Assembly (NCBI GenBank): GCA_003344405.1 | Contig: NOWV01000158.1 | Span: 1-64,000 of the forward strand | Length of the DNA: 64,000 nt | Source of the DNA: Trichoplax sp. H2 | Taxonomy: Eukaryota; Placozoa; Uniplacotomia; Trichoplacea | Direction: 5' to 3' | Part shown: positions 20,801 through 33,606 of the stretch, piece by piece | How the letters are laid out: every line of letters begins with the position of its first letter | Position numbering within the stretch: position 1 is the first letter of the stretch | The notes under the pieces: generated by a model | What the model saw: the letters and a program-made list of their open reading frames with translations, nothing else | The model's database searches: none | Told to the model about the DNA's origin: nothing | Position numbers and translations under genes: made by a program

Positions 20801-23347
20801 CTGGATTGAAAAATGCAAAATAAAATTACAGCATTATAGAGTAGCTAAGAAAAGATTAATCAAGGAAAAATCTGTCAGGTTATGACAAAAGTATTTTAAA
20901 TTAATATCTAATCATGAAAATTGTTGACGAATATTCTCTTCAACTAACTTATATAGACATGCCCTACAAGAGAAAGTTAAAAAATCTGGTCGGCAAGTGA
21001 AGCTTTTACAAGAAAATCAGAAAAACTTCAAGGATATCATCGATCAATTACAAAAATCTGTTAATATTACTCAAAATGAATTAAGATTAAATCAAGCCCA
21101 GAAAGAAAATCTACAAAATTTGGTATAGTGGAATAGTAATTTAAATGATTTTAGACCAGTACTTGTATAGATTAGAGGATAGAATGGATTCGATCATTTC
21201 ATAGCAATCAAATTATAGTGAGAGTATCTTGTTTGATGCTTACTGACCGTATGCAGCGAATTTTATAGCCATCAGAGGCGAAATAGAATTGCAGAAGTTT
21301 ATCAAAGCTATATAACGTTGATATTGTCAAGGATACCTACTCTGATAACCATATGCCATTTTCAATTTTATTGCTGTTAGGAGTAAAATGTTAACGTACT
21401 CGTTTGCCATTTCTAATGAGATATAACTATGACTGAGTTAGTGGTAATAAATGGCAGCTGTTAAGCAAAATTTTATAGTCAATGATCACTCAACTCAGTA
21501 TAGCGAAGAAAATGTATAATACCACATATAAAATAGTAGTCACTTTTGCTAGATATCATTTAAATGTTGCCTGGAGATCCATGTGCAGGACTAATTACAA
21601 ACTAAATTAGAATAAAAAAATGTACTGTAGATTCATCAATATGAAATGATGTAGTTATACTGCTACTTTGAGCAAGAAATAAGAAGCAAAATCGCTATCA
21701 TTTTATTCACGTTTACCGGTTTCTTTATTTCATCTTGAAGCTAAATCAGAAACAAGGATCCATTTCGGTACTCCAACAACAAATTAAGCAAATGGAGCAA
21801 GAATGTTACGTCCTAACGACCAATTTTGAAGATGCAAGTAATCAGTTATCCGCTCGAGGCTACAGTCATAAAAATGCTATAACAGAGTTGATTGGTAAAA
21901 TGGAAGAGCAAAGGTAATATATAATCTTAGAGTATAATCAATCTTTCTTAAGTAGGCTATCATTAGTCCCAGATACGCATCATATTTCTGATATACACAG
22001 TAGTTTCCCAATGATTTACTCTTATAGCAAATCCTAAAATTAAAACTTTAGATACTACGTGCAGTAGATCTTTTAAAACAGAAAGTAATCCATGAATGAT
22101 ATCCATCATCCATAATAGATCATGGATAAATTTAAATTGGAGACTTTTTATCCCATAATTTTAATACACAGTCTGTAAAAGATACTATCTGGTAACGAGT
22201 TTTCCTTATTCTATAGCAAGAAGACTGACAATTTTACCTAAAATCCCCTAATTTTAAGTGTAGCTTTTATTTGTTAGAGTACTATTTGTATCAAGGTGTA
22301 TGGTATGTCGTTGGATAAATTGAGTATTTGCACCTATTCTAAATTATTTGAAGTTATTAGCAATGGAATTGAAGGCTTATATGTATGAAATCATCATTCC
22401 TGTAGATATTAATGACAATAGGAATTCACGGCTGTTATACTTTATCTTTGAATTTAGGGAAAGCTATGAAATTGAAAGGGGAAAGTTGGATAATATCATT
22501 CATAGCCTAGAGCATCAATTAGAGATTTATAATGAAAAATTAGGCGAATTTAATTCAATTCATGCTCGTCAGCAGCAAGCTATTTGCCATTTACTGGAGG
22601 AAAAGAAGCAACTGGAAGATCGGTAATGATGCAAATTCGTAATCTATATTATAATTATAATAATGGTTTAGTTTGCTTAGTAATTTTTGCATAAAATCAT
22701 ATACTTGAGCGCATCTATGCGAACATTTTATATTGGAGAATACAGTCGAAGATGATATTTGTAATGTCTGAATCATTGTATATTTGAATGTATATTTGCA
22801 TACTCCTTTTGAAAATACTACTGTAAATGAATGTACAGCAGGAGAAATGGCGTTGTGTTGATTTATCACCTGGTTATAATCTTATCTGTCTTTGTATACT
22901 TACTGTCTTCTATTTGATATGTAGTTTAACTCTCAAATCGCAATTGCAAGAGGACAATAGAATGCTGTTGGATAAAATTACTGCACAATTTGAAATTATT
23001 GAGAAAGAAAATCAGTTACTACAGGATAAAGCAAGGTCGTTGCAATTAGATAAAGAGAGATTGGGGAAAGAATTAGATAATAAGAATATCAACGTAAGTC
23101 CATTGAGATTATTAATTAAAAATGAGAGTTGAGGTTGTACCAGCTCAATGCAATACTTGAAATGTTTATTTTGTAGGATTCATCATGGGATGCAGAGAAT
23201 TTATATAGTAATCCATGGTATCACGTTAAATATCACGATGAAGATATCGATAGCGATCACTACAAGCAATTACATAAAAACTATAATATTGAGGAATTTC
23301 TAAATAGCCCTGGCAAGGGATCAAGCTTGCATGAATTTGATTATTAA
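14874..23347 (+). CDS. Large coiled-coil protein, unidentified (possibly centrosomal or ciliary)
   Basis: Fifteen exons join with consistent phases into 837 residues: 14874-15398, 16335-16466, 17104-17165, 17814-18012, 18880-19137, 19562-19675, 19920-20027, 20270-20383, 20520-20589, 20791-20878, 20957-21122, 21741-21913, 22458-22622, 22925-23093, 23177-23347. Nearly the whole protein is heptad-like and rich in Glu, Lys, Gln and Leu. A Ser/Pro/Asn linker lies around residues 88-140 between an N-terminal helix block (KLRYVWRKLCQAEEQL) and the long rod. The C-terminal ~45 residues (from SNPWYHVKYHDEDID) are non-coiled and acidic. No signal peptide or membrane segment is seen. Length and architecture resemble ODF2-like or CEP/CCDC centriole and cilium proteins, but I could not match a specific family. 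An AG directly precedes the ATG, so an upstream exon is possible. Confidence 0.82.
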
Positions 23348-23654
23348 TTTTGCAGTATCAATGGTATCATTATTTATAGCTTATATCGATTTTATATCTT
23401 ATTAAACTTTTTTTGATGATAGTTTGCAATTTATCAAGGCAATTGTAATTCGGATATGTAAAGTTTAGCAGCTGTAATAAGGTAAAGATATTTTTGGATT
23501 ATTTTTGATTTTTCTAATTTTATTCTGTATACAATGAAGCTTTATTCTTCATTTTATACACTAGCCGTAATTACAATGATGTTGATTATATATTATTCCA
23601 AGCCTGCCTTATTATTTGGTAGTCTAATGTAAAGATTTTACTCTACCTCGCTAT

Positions 23655-23940
23655 CTAGAATGATTTTAAGTATTTTAAATGGACATTTTACTCGTATATA
23701 GTATAATGATGATGATGATGATCATTCTAATATATACTTAGAATGGTTTTCAGGTATTTTAAATGGACATCTTATTCCTAGGTAGTATAATGATGATGAT
23801 GGTCATTCTAATATTGTCAGTAGAATGATTTTAAGGATTTTGAACGGACATCTTATTCATATGTAGTGCATATAATAATGATGATGATGATGATAATAAT
23901 AAATGGGCATCTTATTCATACGAGTATGTAGTAGAATCAT
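23655..23940. repeat. ~83 bp tandem repeat, three copies plus a partial
   Basis: Units begin at about 23655, 23739 and 23821 with TAGAATGRTTTT and contain AAATGGACATYTTA followed by a (GAT)n tract and CATTCTAATAT. A partial fourth copy runs from about 23905. It lies 300 bp downstream of the coiled-coil gene stop codon, so part may be in its 3' UTR. The copies differ by point changes and GAT number. Confidence 0.8.
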
Positions 23941-23999
23941 CTAGATATCGAGTTCCGTTATAGGCTAGCAAGAAGACAAGTTGCTGTATCTCAATACGA

Positions 24000-25070
24000 C
24001 TATTAGAGTGGCCTATTTCCTAGTCTAATTGTCACGACGTAAGACTAGCCGGTGTCAATTCTTGAATACTGTAGAAAGAATTGCCATGTTGAAAAGCGAT
24101 TTTCTAGCAGTATTTGGGCCGAGTTTTACTTTCTTCTTAGCTCGATGCAGCCTGGAATCCTGGAACAAATACACCACACCCTGCAATATGGTCGCTATGG
24201 CAATTCTATCCAGTATCTATCGATAATAATATTATAATTAGCAACCACTCACCGCCCTTACCGCACCAGTTGGGGTCAGCGGTATGTTTACAAAAAAAAA
24301 TTTCTTGATGAGGAATAATTGGTGTTTGCAGTGCTACTGTAGAAGCTGTTGAAAAAGGAGAGAAAATTTCAACAATGAAACCATATTCAACTGTCTTATT
24401 CATGAGTGAAACTGGAAAAAGTTTCCCTTGCTCTCTTTTTTTCAAATCGTTGTTGTTAGTAGCTGTAGAGCACAGGCAGATTGCATGGCTACATTGATCG
24501 CTCCTCCCCCATTTTTCTTCATTAGCCAGGAATAATTTAGCTCGAGTCCTGCTAACTGCTGACTCATGCCGTTGCAAAGATGGCTGTTAGCCTTTTCGAT
24601 TGGCTTACATGATCAACTTGTAGCAGTTGCAATTTTAGATTTATGGGATGGATTATTGTGAGTAGAATTACAAGGGGTTGCTATTCTCCCATGACATCAG
24701 TTAATTTATAACTTGTTTTTATACACTATTTTCCCAGCTTGAGATCGATATCCGATAGAACCATAGGAGAATTCTCTTTCAGCCCCTTCTAGCTCAGCGG
24801 TGAGCATGATGTCCGGATTGACTTTTGGAAATAAGTCTGTCTTCTATACAACAGTATGAGCACAATCGCCTACATCATACACTACCTAGACAGTCTACGC
24901 TCGACTGCCCTTACTCGATGCTCGATACGATTGTACACCAGTATACTACCCCATACAATACCTTGAATCCAGTCTATATACTACTTCATATGATCAGCCC
25001 ACTTGGCTATATAAAGTAACTCAGAAAGTGCATTTTCTTTCTTCTCATCTTATCCCATCAAGACGGATAG
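24000..25070. other. Intergenic with a GC-richer island, no gene assigned
   Basis: Between the 83 bp repeat and the PGD array. About 24030-24600 looks less AT-rich than its surroundings. It has a 123-codon open frame on the minus strand (24206-24577) and open frames on the plus strand at 24029-24237. None matches a family I recognise, so it may be a decayed gene or transposon, or a CpG-like promoter element. No function is claimed. Confidence 0.45.
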
Positions 25071-26630
25071 CTTGGCTATATTCAGCTCGACAATCCTCTC
25101 TTAATCGATCTAGCGTGATTTTATCACTTCTGCAATCAAGTTAAGCATGTCGTCAAATAATGGAAAGTAAGTCTAGCGTAACTTCCTTGTACTGTTTGCT
25201 ATTTTATTGCCGAGAGAGAGAGAGACAAAAAAAATACACAGCTGATGCTTTACTCGTACAGTATTCGGAGATTCGCTTATTGCAGGATACATTTGAGCTC
25301 GATAATCCTTAACTTATCTAGCGTGATTTGATTACTTCTGTAATCAAGTTAAGCATGTTGTTGAATGATGAAGAGGAAGTCTAGTGTTGCTGTTTTATTG
25401 CTAAGTGAGAGAGACACACACACACACAAAATACACAGCTGATGCTTACTCGTATAGTATTCGTAGATTCGCTTATCGGAGAGTACATTCAGCTCGACAA
25501 TCCTTAATCGATCTAGCGTGATTTCATCGCTTCTACAATCAAGTTAAGCATGTCGTCAAATAATGGATAGTAAGTCTAGCCTTACTTCCTTGTACTGTTT
25601 GCTATTTTATTGCCAAGAGAGAGAGAGAAAAAAATACACAGCTAAGCTGATGCTTTACTCGTACAGTATTCGTTGATTCGCTTATTGGAGAGTACATTCA
25701 GCTCGACAATCCTTAATCGATCTAGCGTGATTTCATCGCTTCTACAATCAAGTTAAGCATGTCGTCAAATAATGGATAGTAAGTCTAGCCTTACTTCCTT
25801 GTACTGTTTGCTATTTTATTGCCAAGAGAGAGAGAGAAAAAATACACAGCTAAGCTGATGCTTTACTCGTACAGTATTCGTTGATTCGCTTATTGGAGAA
25901 TACATTCAGCTCGATAATCCTTAGCCTATCTAGTGTGATTTGATTACTTCTGTAATCAAGTTAAGCGTGTTTTTGAATGATAGAAAGGAAGTCTAGTGTT
26001 GCTATTTTATTACCAAGAGAGAGAGAGAGAGACCAAAAAAAAAATACACAGCTGATCCCTACTCGTACAGTATTCGTAGATTCGTGTATACTGTTGCTAT
26101 TTTATTACTAAGAAACAGAGAGAGGAAAAAAATACGCAGCGGATCCTGACAGTACAGTATACAGTAGAGATAGTCTTGGATATTGGAGATGAGGCGTGCT
26201 ACGCCTATCTCGACCACATTGAGCTCGACAATCCTTAACCTATCTAGCATGATTTCATTCCGTCTATAATCAAGTTAAGCATGTTGTCAAATGATAGAAA
26301 GTAAGTCTAACGTTGCTTTCTTATACTATTGCTATTTTATCGTTAAGAAAGAGAGAAAAATATACACAGCTGATCCTTGCACTCGTACAGTATAAACAGT
26401 ACAGGGATGTTGTAGATAGGGTATGACAGGTGTTGTATCTTGGCTATATTGAGCTCAACAATCCTCAACCGATCTAGCGTGATTTCACTACTTCTGTAAT
26501 CAAGTTGCTGTAAGCATGTCGTCAAATAATTAATGGAAAGCCTAGCATTATACTATTGCTATTTTTCATTGCTAAGAGAGAGAGAGAGAGAGAAAAAAAA
26601 AAACACAGCTGATACTTTTACTCGTATGGC
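25071..26630 (+). repeat. Array of seven ~208 bp units derived from the PGD promoter and first exon
   Basis: Each unit has a shared core (GCTCGACAATCC, then GATCTAGCGTGATTT, then AATCAAGTTAAGCATG), a short exon-like stretch, a GTAAGTCTAG donor region, a T-rich stretch, a (GA)n-(A)n tract, ACACAGCTGATGC and ACTCGTACAGTATTCG. Unit starts (GCTCGA) are near 25084, 25294, 25491, 25699, 25908, 26222 and 26452. The sixth unit is preceded by an extra partial copy. In the first unit the stretch ATGTCGTCAAATAATGGAAA joins PGD exon 2 in the correct phase, so the repeat is an amplified gene start and not an unrelated satellite. Copies 3 and 4 are nearly identical, which suggests recent amplification or homogenisation. 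Confidence 0.88.
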
Positions 26631-29600
26631 TAGATGACATTGGATATTGTCGATGGGGTGTGGGCTACAAGAAGAAGAGAGTGTGCTTTGTCATTGCAAC
26701 AGCTGATCATCATCATGAGCCCACACACTGTTCTAGGATCGAGAAAGGTTGTGTTCAAATGCATCATCATCATCATGAACAAGTGTTCTATACTGATGGC
26801 TAGATAAATGGGCATCATACACAACTTGATTAGTCTTAATTGGATAATCATCTAACGCTTGATAGCGCGATGATAATAGAAAACTGATCTTTTATGTAAA
26901 TTCTATCTTTTTAGGGCAGATATTGCACTCATTGGTCTGGCTGTTATGGTAAGCTTGCATACTAACATTCTAGAGTGGATCGCTACTCTTATTATCGCCA
27001 TAGGGCTAGATAGCGGTAGACAGTCGACATACAATACTGTAGGTGGTACAATTTAGCAGAAAATGACCAATTAAGTTATTAATCAAGAATGCTCCAACTT
27101 AATACTGTTGATAAATACATGATGATTTGGTGTACATGCAGGGCTGCTACTGCTTGTAACTATGAAAGCTTATACTTTGTCTTTCTTACAGCAATTTTTT
27201 TGTTCTCATACCTTGGCATACTTGCATATATTATGTACTGTACTACTTTATCGTTGTCAATCTTTGCCTCTTATACTCGTATGAGCAGATACAGTATTCT
27301 ATCGAAAATTGAACTGTACCTTGATGGTAACGCAATGTACATTTATGGAGAGATTGTAGTGGTGATTAAAATGTTGAAGTGCAATTTTACTATAACACAT
27401 AGAGTAGTAGTTGCCGCCATTGAATTAATTACCAGTAGACTGCAACGTATCTATATCTGTGATGGAAGAATTGCAAGGTTCTAACCAACGTTGTCATTAA
27501 ATGACATCGAAGGACGCCACGATTCTACTTCAGAATTCGAAGTTTGAATCAAAATTTGGCTTTGATTACTAGAATACCCATATAAAACCCTTAAAAGAAA
27601 TTATTAATTAATGTTACACGATATATTCTTGCCATAATTTATTGTTTAGGGCCAAAATATCATCTTGAATATGAACGATCACGGCTTTGTGGTAAGCTAC
27701 TAACCTCTATGCTAAACCATGTAGCAATCTACTGCCACTATGCGTATTAATGCAGCTAAATATCCTGTTGATATTAGATATGATAAATAAATGTATTTGT
27801 TATACGGGTAGTCAATGCTGTGTCTATTGTAATCTGCTCAAAAGTTTGAGCCCGTCTACTGCCATCAAAGTAAATGAGGAAAGAGCACTATATTGTAATT
27901 GTTGAGTCTTCATTGAATCTTATCAATCAATTACTGTTAAGTTTCTTACTTTTAGACCCTATACGTTAACATAGTTCTCGAATGTAGACAGAAGGATGTT
28001 TAGGCTTTTTGATTAAATTACGCAATGATCTATACCACTAATTTCTATCCATTTCAAAATCTTGGCAGGTTTGCGCTTACAATAGAACAGTTCAAAAGGT
28101 CGAACACTTCTTACAAAATGAAGCAAAAGGTTATACCAATGACCAATTATTTGAGCAATTTTTTATTTAAAGTGCAAGTTAACTTTTAAAAGTGATGTTA
28201 TTGTCGCCGAACTGAAGTTGCTGAATAGTATTCTTGCCGTGTTACATCCTCGATGTATCTGATTACATGCTTATTTAATGGACCTCTTTCTCTTGTTCAA
28301 GAATTGTATTTCAACGTTCTTGCTGTTTCATATCGTGGACCTACAATTTATACTAAAAAATTCAATTGTCGTCTAATAAAGGTACTAATGTTGTTGGTGC
28401 TAAAAGCATTGAAGAAATGGTCTCTTTATTAAAGAAGCCGCGCAAAGTGATGACGTTAGTTAAAGCTGGAAGAGCAGTGGATACACTTATCGAACAATTG
28501 GTAATTTGATTTTGGAGAAACATTCAAATTTCTGTTTTAGAACTTACTACTACAGTATCTACTATTATCAAACGACACAATTATAGAATTACATAAAAAA
28601 TTGTGTTAGCAATGAGATCTTTATATCGAAAAGAGTTTATTATTTTGATATTAGAGAATTCTTTGATTACGAAGTCCAGTTATGATGATGTAATGATGAA
28701 TGTTTTCTCTTCGTTGAATATTTGTTTTTCTTTCCTTATGAAATACTATGTATTTCATTAACGATTGTATGCTAAAATATAATAAATTAATATTAAATAC
28801 TCATTTGATTCTGTAAAAATTTAAAACTAAGCTAGTAGTATTACTGATCACCATATAGAGGACTTAAGTTCAATGCTACCGTTGACACGGTTTTTCTTAT
28901 TTCTTAAGGTTCCTTTGTTAGAGGCTGGAGATATCATTATTGATGGTGGAAATTCACAATATACCGATACCCAGGTACCGTTGGATATGCAGTTAATCGT
29001 ATCATTCAAAATGTTTCATTAAATAGCGATTTAATAAACATATCTAATTATAATTAAATATCTATGGCAATGTCTTCTATCCTTTTTTCTGCTTTAGCGT
29101 CGATATAATGAACTAAAAACTAAGGGTATTTACTACTTGGGCTGTGGTGTTTCTGGAGGAGAAGATGGAGCTCGGTATGGACCTTCTTTGATGCCCGGAG
29201 GTGCCGCAGAAGCTTGGTAAAAATAACGCTAGAAAATTGATAGGAAGTTTCATTTGATATACCTTGTATATAATTCCTATGCTCTTAATGATTTACTAAA
29301 TTGTTACATTGCATATTCGTCTAAGCCATATTTAGCTCATTTATTACCGATTAATTGTTACGACCAATTGTCTAGGCCGTCACTTAAGCCAATCTTCCAG
29401 TCCATTGCAGCTAAAGTAGGAACTGAACCCTGCTGTGATTGGGTAAGAAATGCATGATTAGAGAAATTTTTGAAGCAATGAACTTTTATTTTCAAATTGC
29501 TTGCGTAAACTAACATTGAAAGCTATAAGTAATACGTGCATATGCTTATCATATTTGTAAGAGTAATGGTTACGTTTGCATCTTAGGTTGGTAGCGATGG

Positions 29601-31409
29601 AGCGGGCCACTTTGTTAAGATGGTACACAACGGCATTGAATATGGTGATATGCAGGTAATGATAAGAAATTGCTTTTAGACTGTTGGTCATATCAGCATT
29701 AATGAGCAATAATTAAAACTTTTAAAATACTCGATTTATAGCTTATCTGCGAAGCTTACCATTTGATGAAAGATTCTCTTGGAATGAGTGATGACGAAAT
29801 GAGTTCGGTATGATCTTAAATTGTTTAATATTTAAATTTTATTATATAGCATATAATAACATTTAGGGCTCTTGGTGTTTTACAACGCAATTGTTGTCTA
29901 TATGTAGGTTCTGAAAGAGTGGAATAAAGGTGAACTCGATTCATTTTTAATTGAAATCTCTGGTGATATATTAGCCTATAAAGATAGTGATGGGCAACCA
30001 TTATTAGAAAAGATAAGAGACGCTGCTGGTCAGGTAACCGAATGCATGTTATTAATTACAGTAGACAGTTTGAATGCATAGGAGAGCACACTTGCGGAAT
30101 ACAAATATCTTTTAGTCAGAGAAATAAATTATTCGGTATTTATATTCAAATTAGAAAGGAACTGGCAAATGGACTGCTATTTCTGCTCTTGATTTCGGCA
30201 TGCCTGTAACATTAATTGGTATGTAGATCAAAAAATGACGTTCTGTGCAACTATTTTGATAACCTATTGCGTTTCTGCAGTCTTATTAAACGCCATTTTG
30301 TTAAATACAGGTGAAGCCGTGTTTGCTAGATGTTTATCGTCTTTGAAAGATGAGCGTGTTCGAGCTAGTAGCGTATTGAAAGGCCCTTCTAGTGCAAAGT
30401 ATACTGGTGACAAGAAGGAATTTATCGAAAATATTCGAAAGGTTCAAAGTCTTCGATTGACATATTTATTTTGAATCAGTTAGTAAAATGGTTCTATTAT
30501 GATAATTGTAGGCGTTATATGCTTCGAAAATTGTATCTTATGCGCAAGGCTTTATGCTATTGCGCGAGGCCGCAAAACAGTTTAACTGGACGTTAAATTA
30601 TGGCTCGATTGCTTTGATGTGGCGAGGTGGATGTATTATTAGGAGGTTAGAAACTCAGTCAATTAATTTATTGCTTTATTATTACTAAATTACTCATTCT
30701 CCAAATTTTTCATTGATTCTCAGTGTGTTCTTGGGCAATATCAAATCCGCGTTTGATAAAAACCCTAATTTGGAAAGTTTATTATTAGATGATTTTTTCC
30801 ATTCTGCAATTGATTCCTGCCAAGTATGTACTGTATTGATATTATATTAGAAATTGGTATGCCTTGCCTAATGCTAACGTACGATTTAATCAATAGGAAT
30901 CCTGGCGTAAAGTTGTGGCAAATGCTGTATTACTTGGAATACCTACTCCATCATTCAGTTGCGCTTTGGCCTTTTATGACGGCTATCGGTACTGTGATCG
31001 ATTTATCTATTTTTATGCTGTATTTGCTGTATCATGGTTTAGTGGTGCTTTGTTTATGATCCAGTTCCATTTCCAATTACTTATAAAAGCCGTATTTATT
31101 TCAATTATAGCTCGTCCCGCCTACCTGCTAATTTAATCCAGGTAAGATCTATACGAATATTAAGTACTGCTAATTTATTATTAGCAATATACTGCATAGC
31201 ACATCTTTAGTTACTAAAAGGGATATGTCCAGTGTCTCTTGATATTTTACTTATTCTAAGTATATGATTTGCTCTATCTCTTTTTTTAGGCACAACGTGA
31301 TTACTTTGGAGCTCATACCTACGAGTTACTTTCCAATCCCGGACAGTTTATCCATACTAATTGGACTGGTCATGGCGGATCGGTTTCTGCATCTACATAC
31401 CAAGCTTAA
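25147..31409 (+). CDS. PGD: 6-phosphogluconate dehydrogenase, decarboxylating
   Basis: Cytosolic pentose phosphate pathway enzyme oxidising 6-phosphogluconate to ribulose 5-phosphate with NADP+. Eighteen exons give 486 residues (human about 483): 25147-25166, 26915-26948, 27650-27691, 28069-28129, 28382-28500, 28909-28974, 29098-29216, 29376-29442, 29587-29655, 29742-29807, 29908-30033, 30155-30218, 30311-30441, 30512-30645, 30724-30823, 30897-30988, 31111-31141, 31290-31409. Visible are the Rossmann glycine motif [26 protein letters not shown], the signature [19 protein letters not shown], catalytic-region [15 protein letters not shown], and the C-terminal [12 protein letters not shown] loop. 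The first exon (MSSNNGK) fits phase 2 and lies in copy 1 of the upstream array. Copy 6 (26281-26300, MLSNDRK) is an equally legal alternative. Core assignment is certain; which first exon is used is not. Confidence 0.96.
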
Positions 31410-33606
31410 TCTCTTAGTTCTAGCTATCATTTATCTCCTTCAAGGTCATATGGATTTCATTTTTGTTGTAGTTTATGACCTTTCTTTAAAGGTGGCATTA
31501 TGATTATTTCTGCAATACTTCTTTCTATGATAATTTTACTGTTTCGCAATCCTGCGATTATGATCAGTCACCTTGTTACAGACAGTTGGTCAAGCGTATT
31601 GTGAAAGTAGTGATAACTACATGAATGCAATAAAATGATAACGTTACATGAATTAATTTTAAATCGCTTGTTTTTCTTATAATTTAACCCATACTTTCAA
31701 ATGATAAATGGCAAGATTGTTATGCATTTAAAAGTGTAGTGTAATAGTGACAGATGCTGATTCATTTTAGGAGACATCAACACTGTACAGTTAAGGATAT
31801 GATCAAGACATTTATAACTCGATGTTAGTGTGACACGTATGCTCTAGAAGATGTATTTCTATAATGTTGGCAGTACAACAATCAGCCATGCGTACCATAA
31901 TAATTATCAGTTAATCTTGCTTATTAAAAGAACCTTAGTTTATAGTTGATTTATGGTACTATTTTCATATTTTTATATTTTGCAAAATGAATTTGGCCCT
32001 AGCGAAAGCAGCAAAATGCTACCGGACTTTGTCCTATTCTACTTTGACCTGATATTTGATCTTCAGCTAATGTTGCTACTGCCAAAATAGATGTACAGTA
32101 GTGATTGGTTAATCTATGATGTTGTATAGGATAACGGTAAAGTATAAGTTTAAGTTGATGATAAATAGGATATTTTCCAGTACGAAGTAACTGAAAGTGG
32201 AAGATTAGTTTAACCTAAATAATGTGTCGGCATCACTACAATACAAGGTGCATGATTTTTTGATATATTTTTTTACATCGCTAGTCCACTATTGGTATTA
32301 TGAATAGTCTAAACGAAGTCAAAGTCCCTTGCACTACAACAAGTCCGTTATCGACTATTTCAGTTTAAATTCGATATCATGTGCTTATTTCATAGTAGGG
32401 CGGTGATACATCTTAAAGAAGAGGTTTAATCCAAACATATGCATTAATTATAATAATTATTAGTTAATTGATTTGCAAGCATGTGTGAGGATCACGTCAA
32501 CGATTGGAAATCCTGTCGATCGGCCATGAGCGGGTGGCAGTCAATTGAATTGAAATGAATGCTGTAATCATGATCATTATACCTGATTCAAGAAGTCGCA
32601 TGGGATATTATTTCCAGTAGAATGTTATGAGCAATAACCATCAGTATCTTGATCGTTCTCTTTTTTGTATGATGAATTCTATCATCAATATCATGCTAGC
32701 CATGTGGCTGACGGCTAATAACGTTTCCATCGTAAAGCAGCACGATAATATTTCCAAGCTGCCAAGTGACCCAATATAAGAGTAATAATTTCGCAAGATT
32801 GATATACTTTACTTTGGAATTATCCAATTTCAGAGTTTTTACCTATAAAACTTCAATTTTATAATCCATCCTACAACAATTGGACATTGCCCGAACCGAT
32901 GGTCAAATCATGCATTCAAATTCATTCTATTTATTTATTTCTATCATGATATACAGAGGAAGAAGACGAATTGAACGATAAAAGTTGAATTTGTAAAAGT
33001 AACTGCACCAAAATCCAATTTAAAACATTTACTATAACATCCAATACGACTAGACTGTTATCCTATATTGGTTCTCCGTATGCCATTTTGAATGACAAAA
33101 AGTGCTAGTTCGAGCTAGAACTATTTTTAGTATGCAAACGATTCATCAATTTCATTCATTTTTGTCATGACTAAAATCTCCATTTTAATCGCTGTCATGC
33201 AGATCTTGAAGAAGAAAGTCATACTATTCGAAGAAGTACTTTCTACTGTATAGAATGATATCCATAACAGTAATTATTTCATAAGATTGGGACATTAATT
33301 TGGATATTATCCAACTCCAACGTATGCCCATGACTTAGCCATTGTCAGCAATGGACTACAGCTGCTTTACACGCTGCTCCATAACCCTCTATGGGTAGGT
33401 GATGCACTACCCTATAGTGAACAGTAGTATGCGCAGTATGGTCTCGGGCATACCATTGGATTCCCATACTCTACACTACACGCTATAGTGACTACGTCGA
33501 TCGAATAGTAATTCAAGTATAAATTCGTCCACTGCAAAGGTTCTTCTCATCATTTGTGGAGAAGACGATTTTGCCAGTTTGGGCTTGCGATTGTGTCGAC
33601 CAAACC
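31410..33606. other. Intergenic between PGD and SSU72
   Basis: Holds the PGD 3' UTR, with a canonical AATAAA at 31629-31634 about 220 bp after the stop, and presumably the SSU72 promoter. A less AT-rich patch at about 33330-33560 just upstream of SSU72 is the likeliest promoter and 5' UTR. I see no other gene. Confidence 0.6.
31629..31634 (+). terminator. Probable polyadenylation signal of PGD
   Basis: Canonical AATAAA in the first 250 bp after the PGD stop codon. It is the first perfect hexamer downstream and sits in AT-rich sequence. Assigned by position only. Confidence 0.5.

Noticed and set aside
24787-24850. tRNA-like A box (TAGCTCAGCGGTGAGCATGATGTCCGG)
   Set aside because: No B box (GGTTCRANNCC), no acceptor-stem pairing and no clear anticodon arm; at most a decayed tRNA fragment.
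25090-26530. Resemblance of the PGD-array units to 5S rRNA (GATCT...TGAT...AAGTTAAGCATG...GGAT)
   Set aside because: The match is patchy and has extra bases. The same bases are better explained as PGD 5' leader plus first exon, which fits splice phase and protein exactly.
26658-26726. Hairpin GTGTGGGCT / AGCCCACAC in PGD intron 1
   Set aside because: Only 9 bp arms 50 bases apart; plausible by chance and without context.
27089-27484. 131-codon plus-strand open frame
   Set aside because: Lies wholly inside PGD intron 2 and shows no family resemblance; hydrophobic AT-rich noise.
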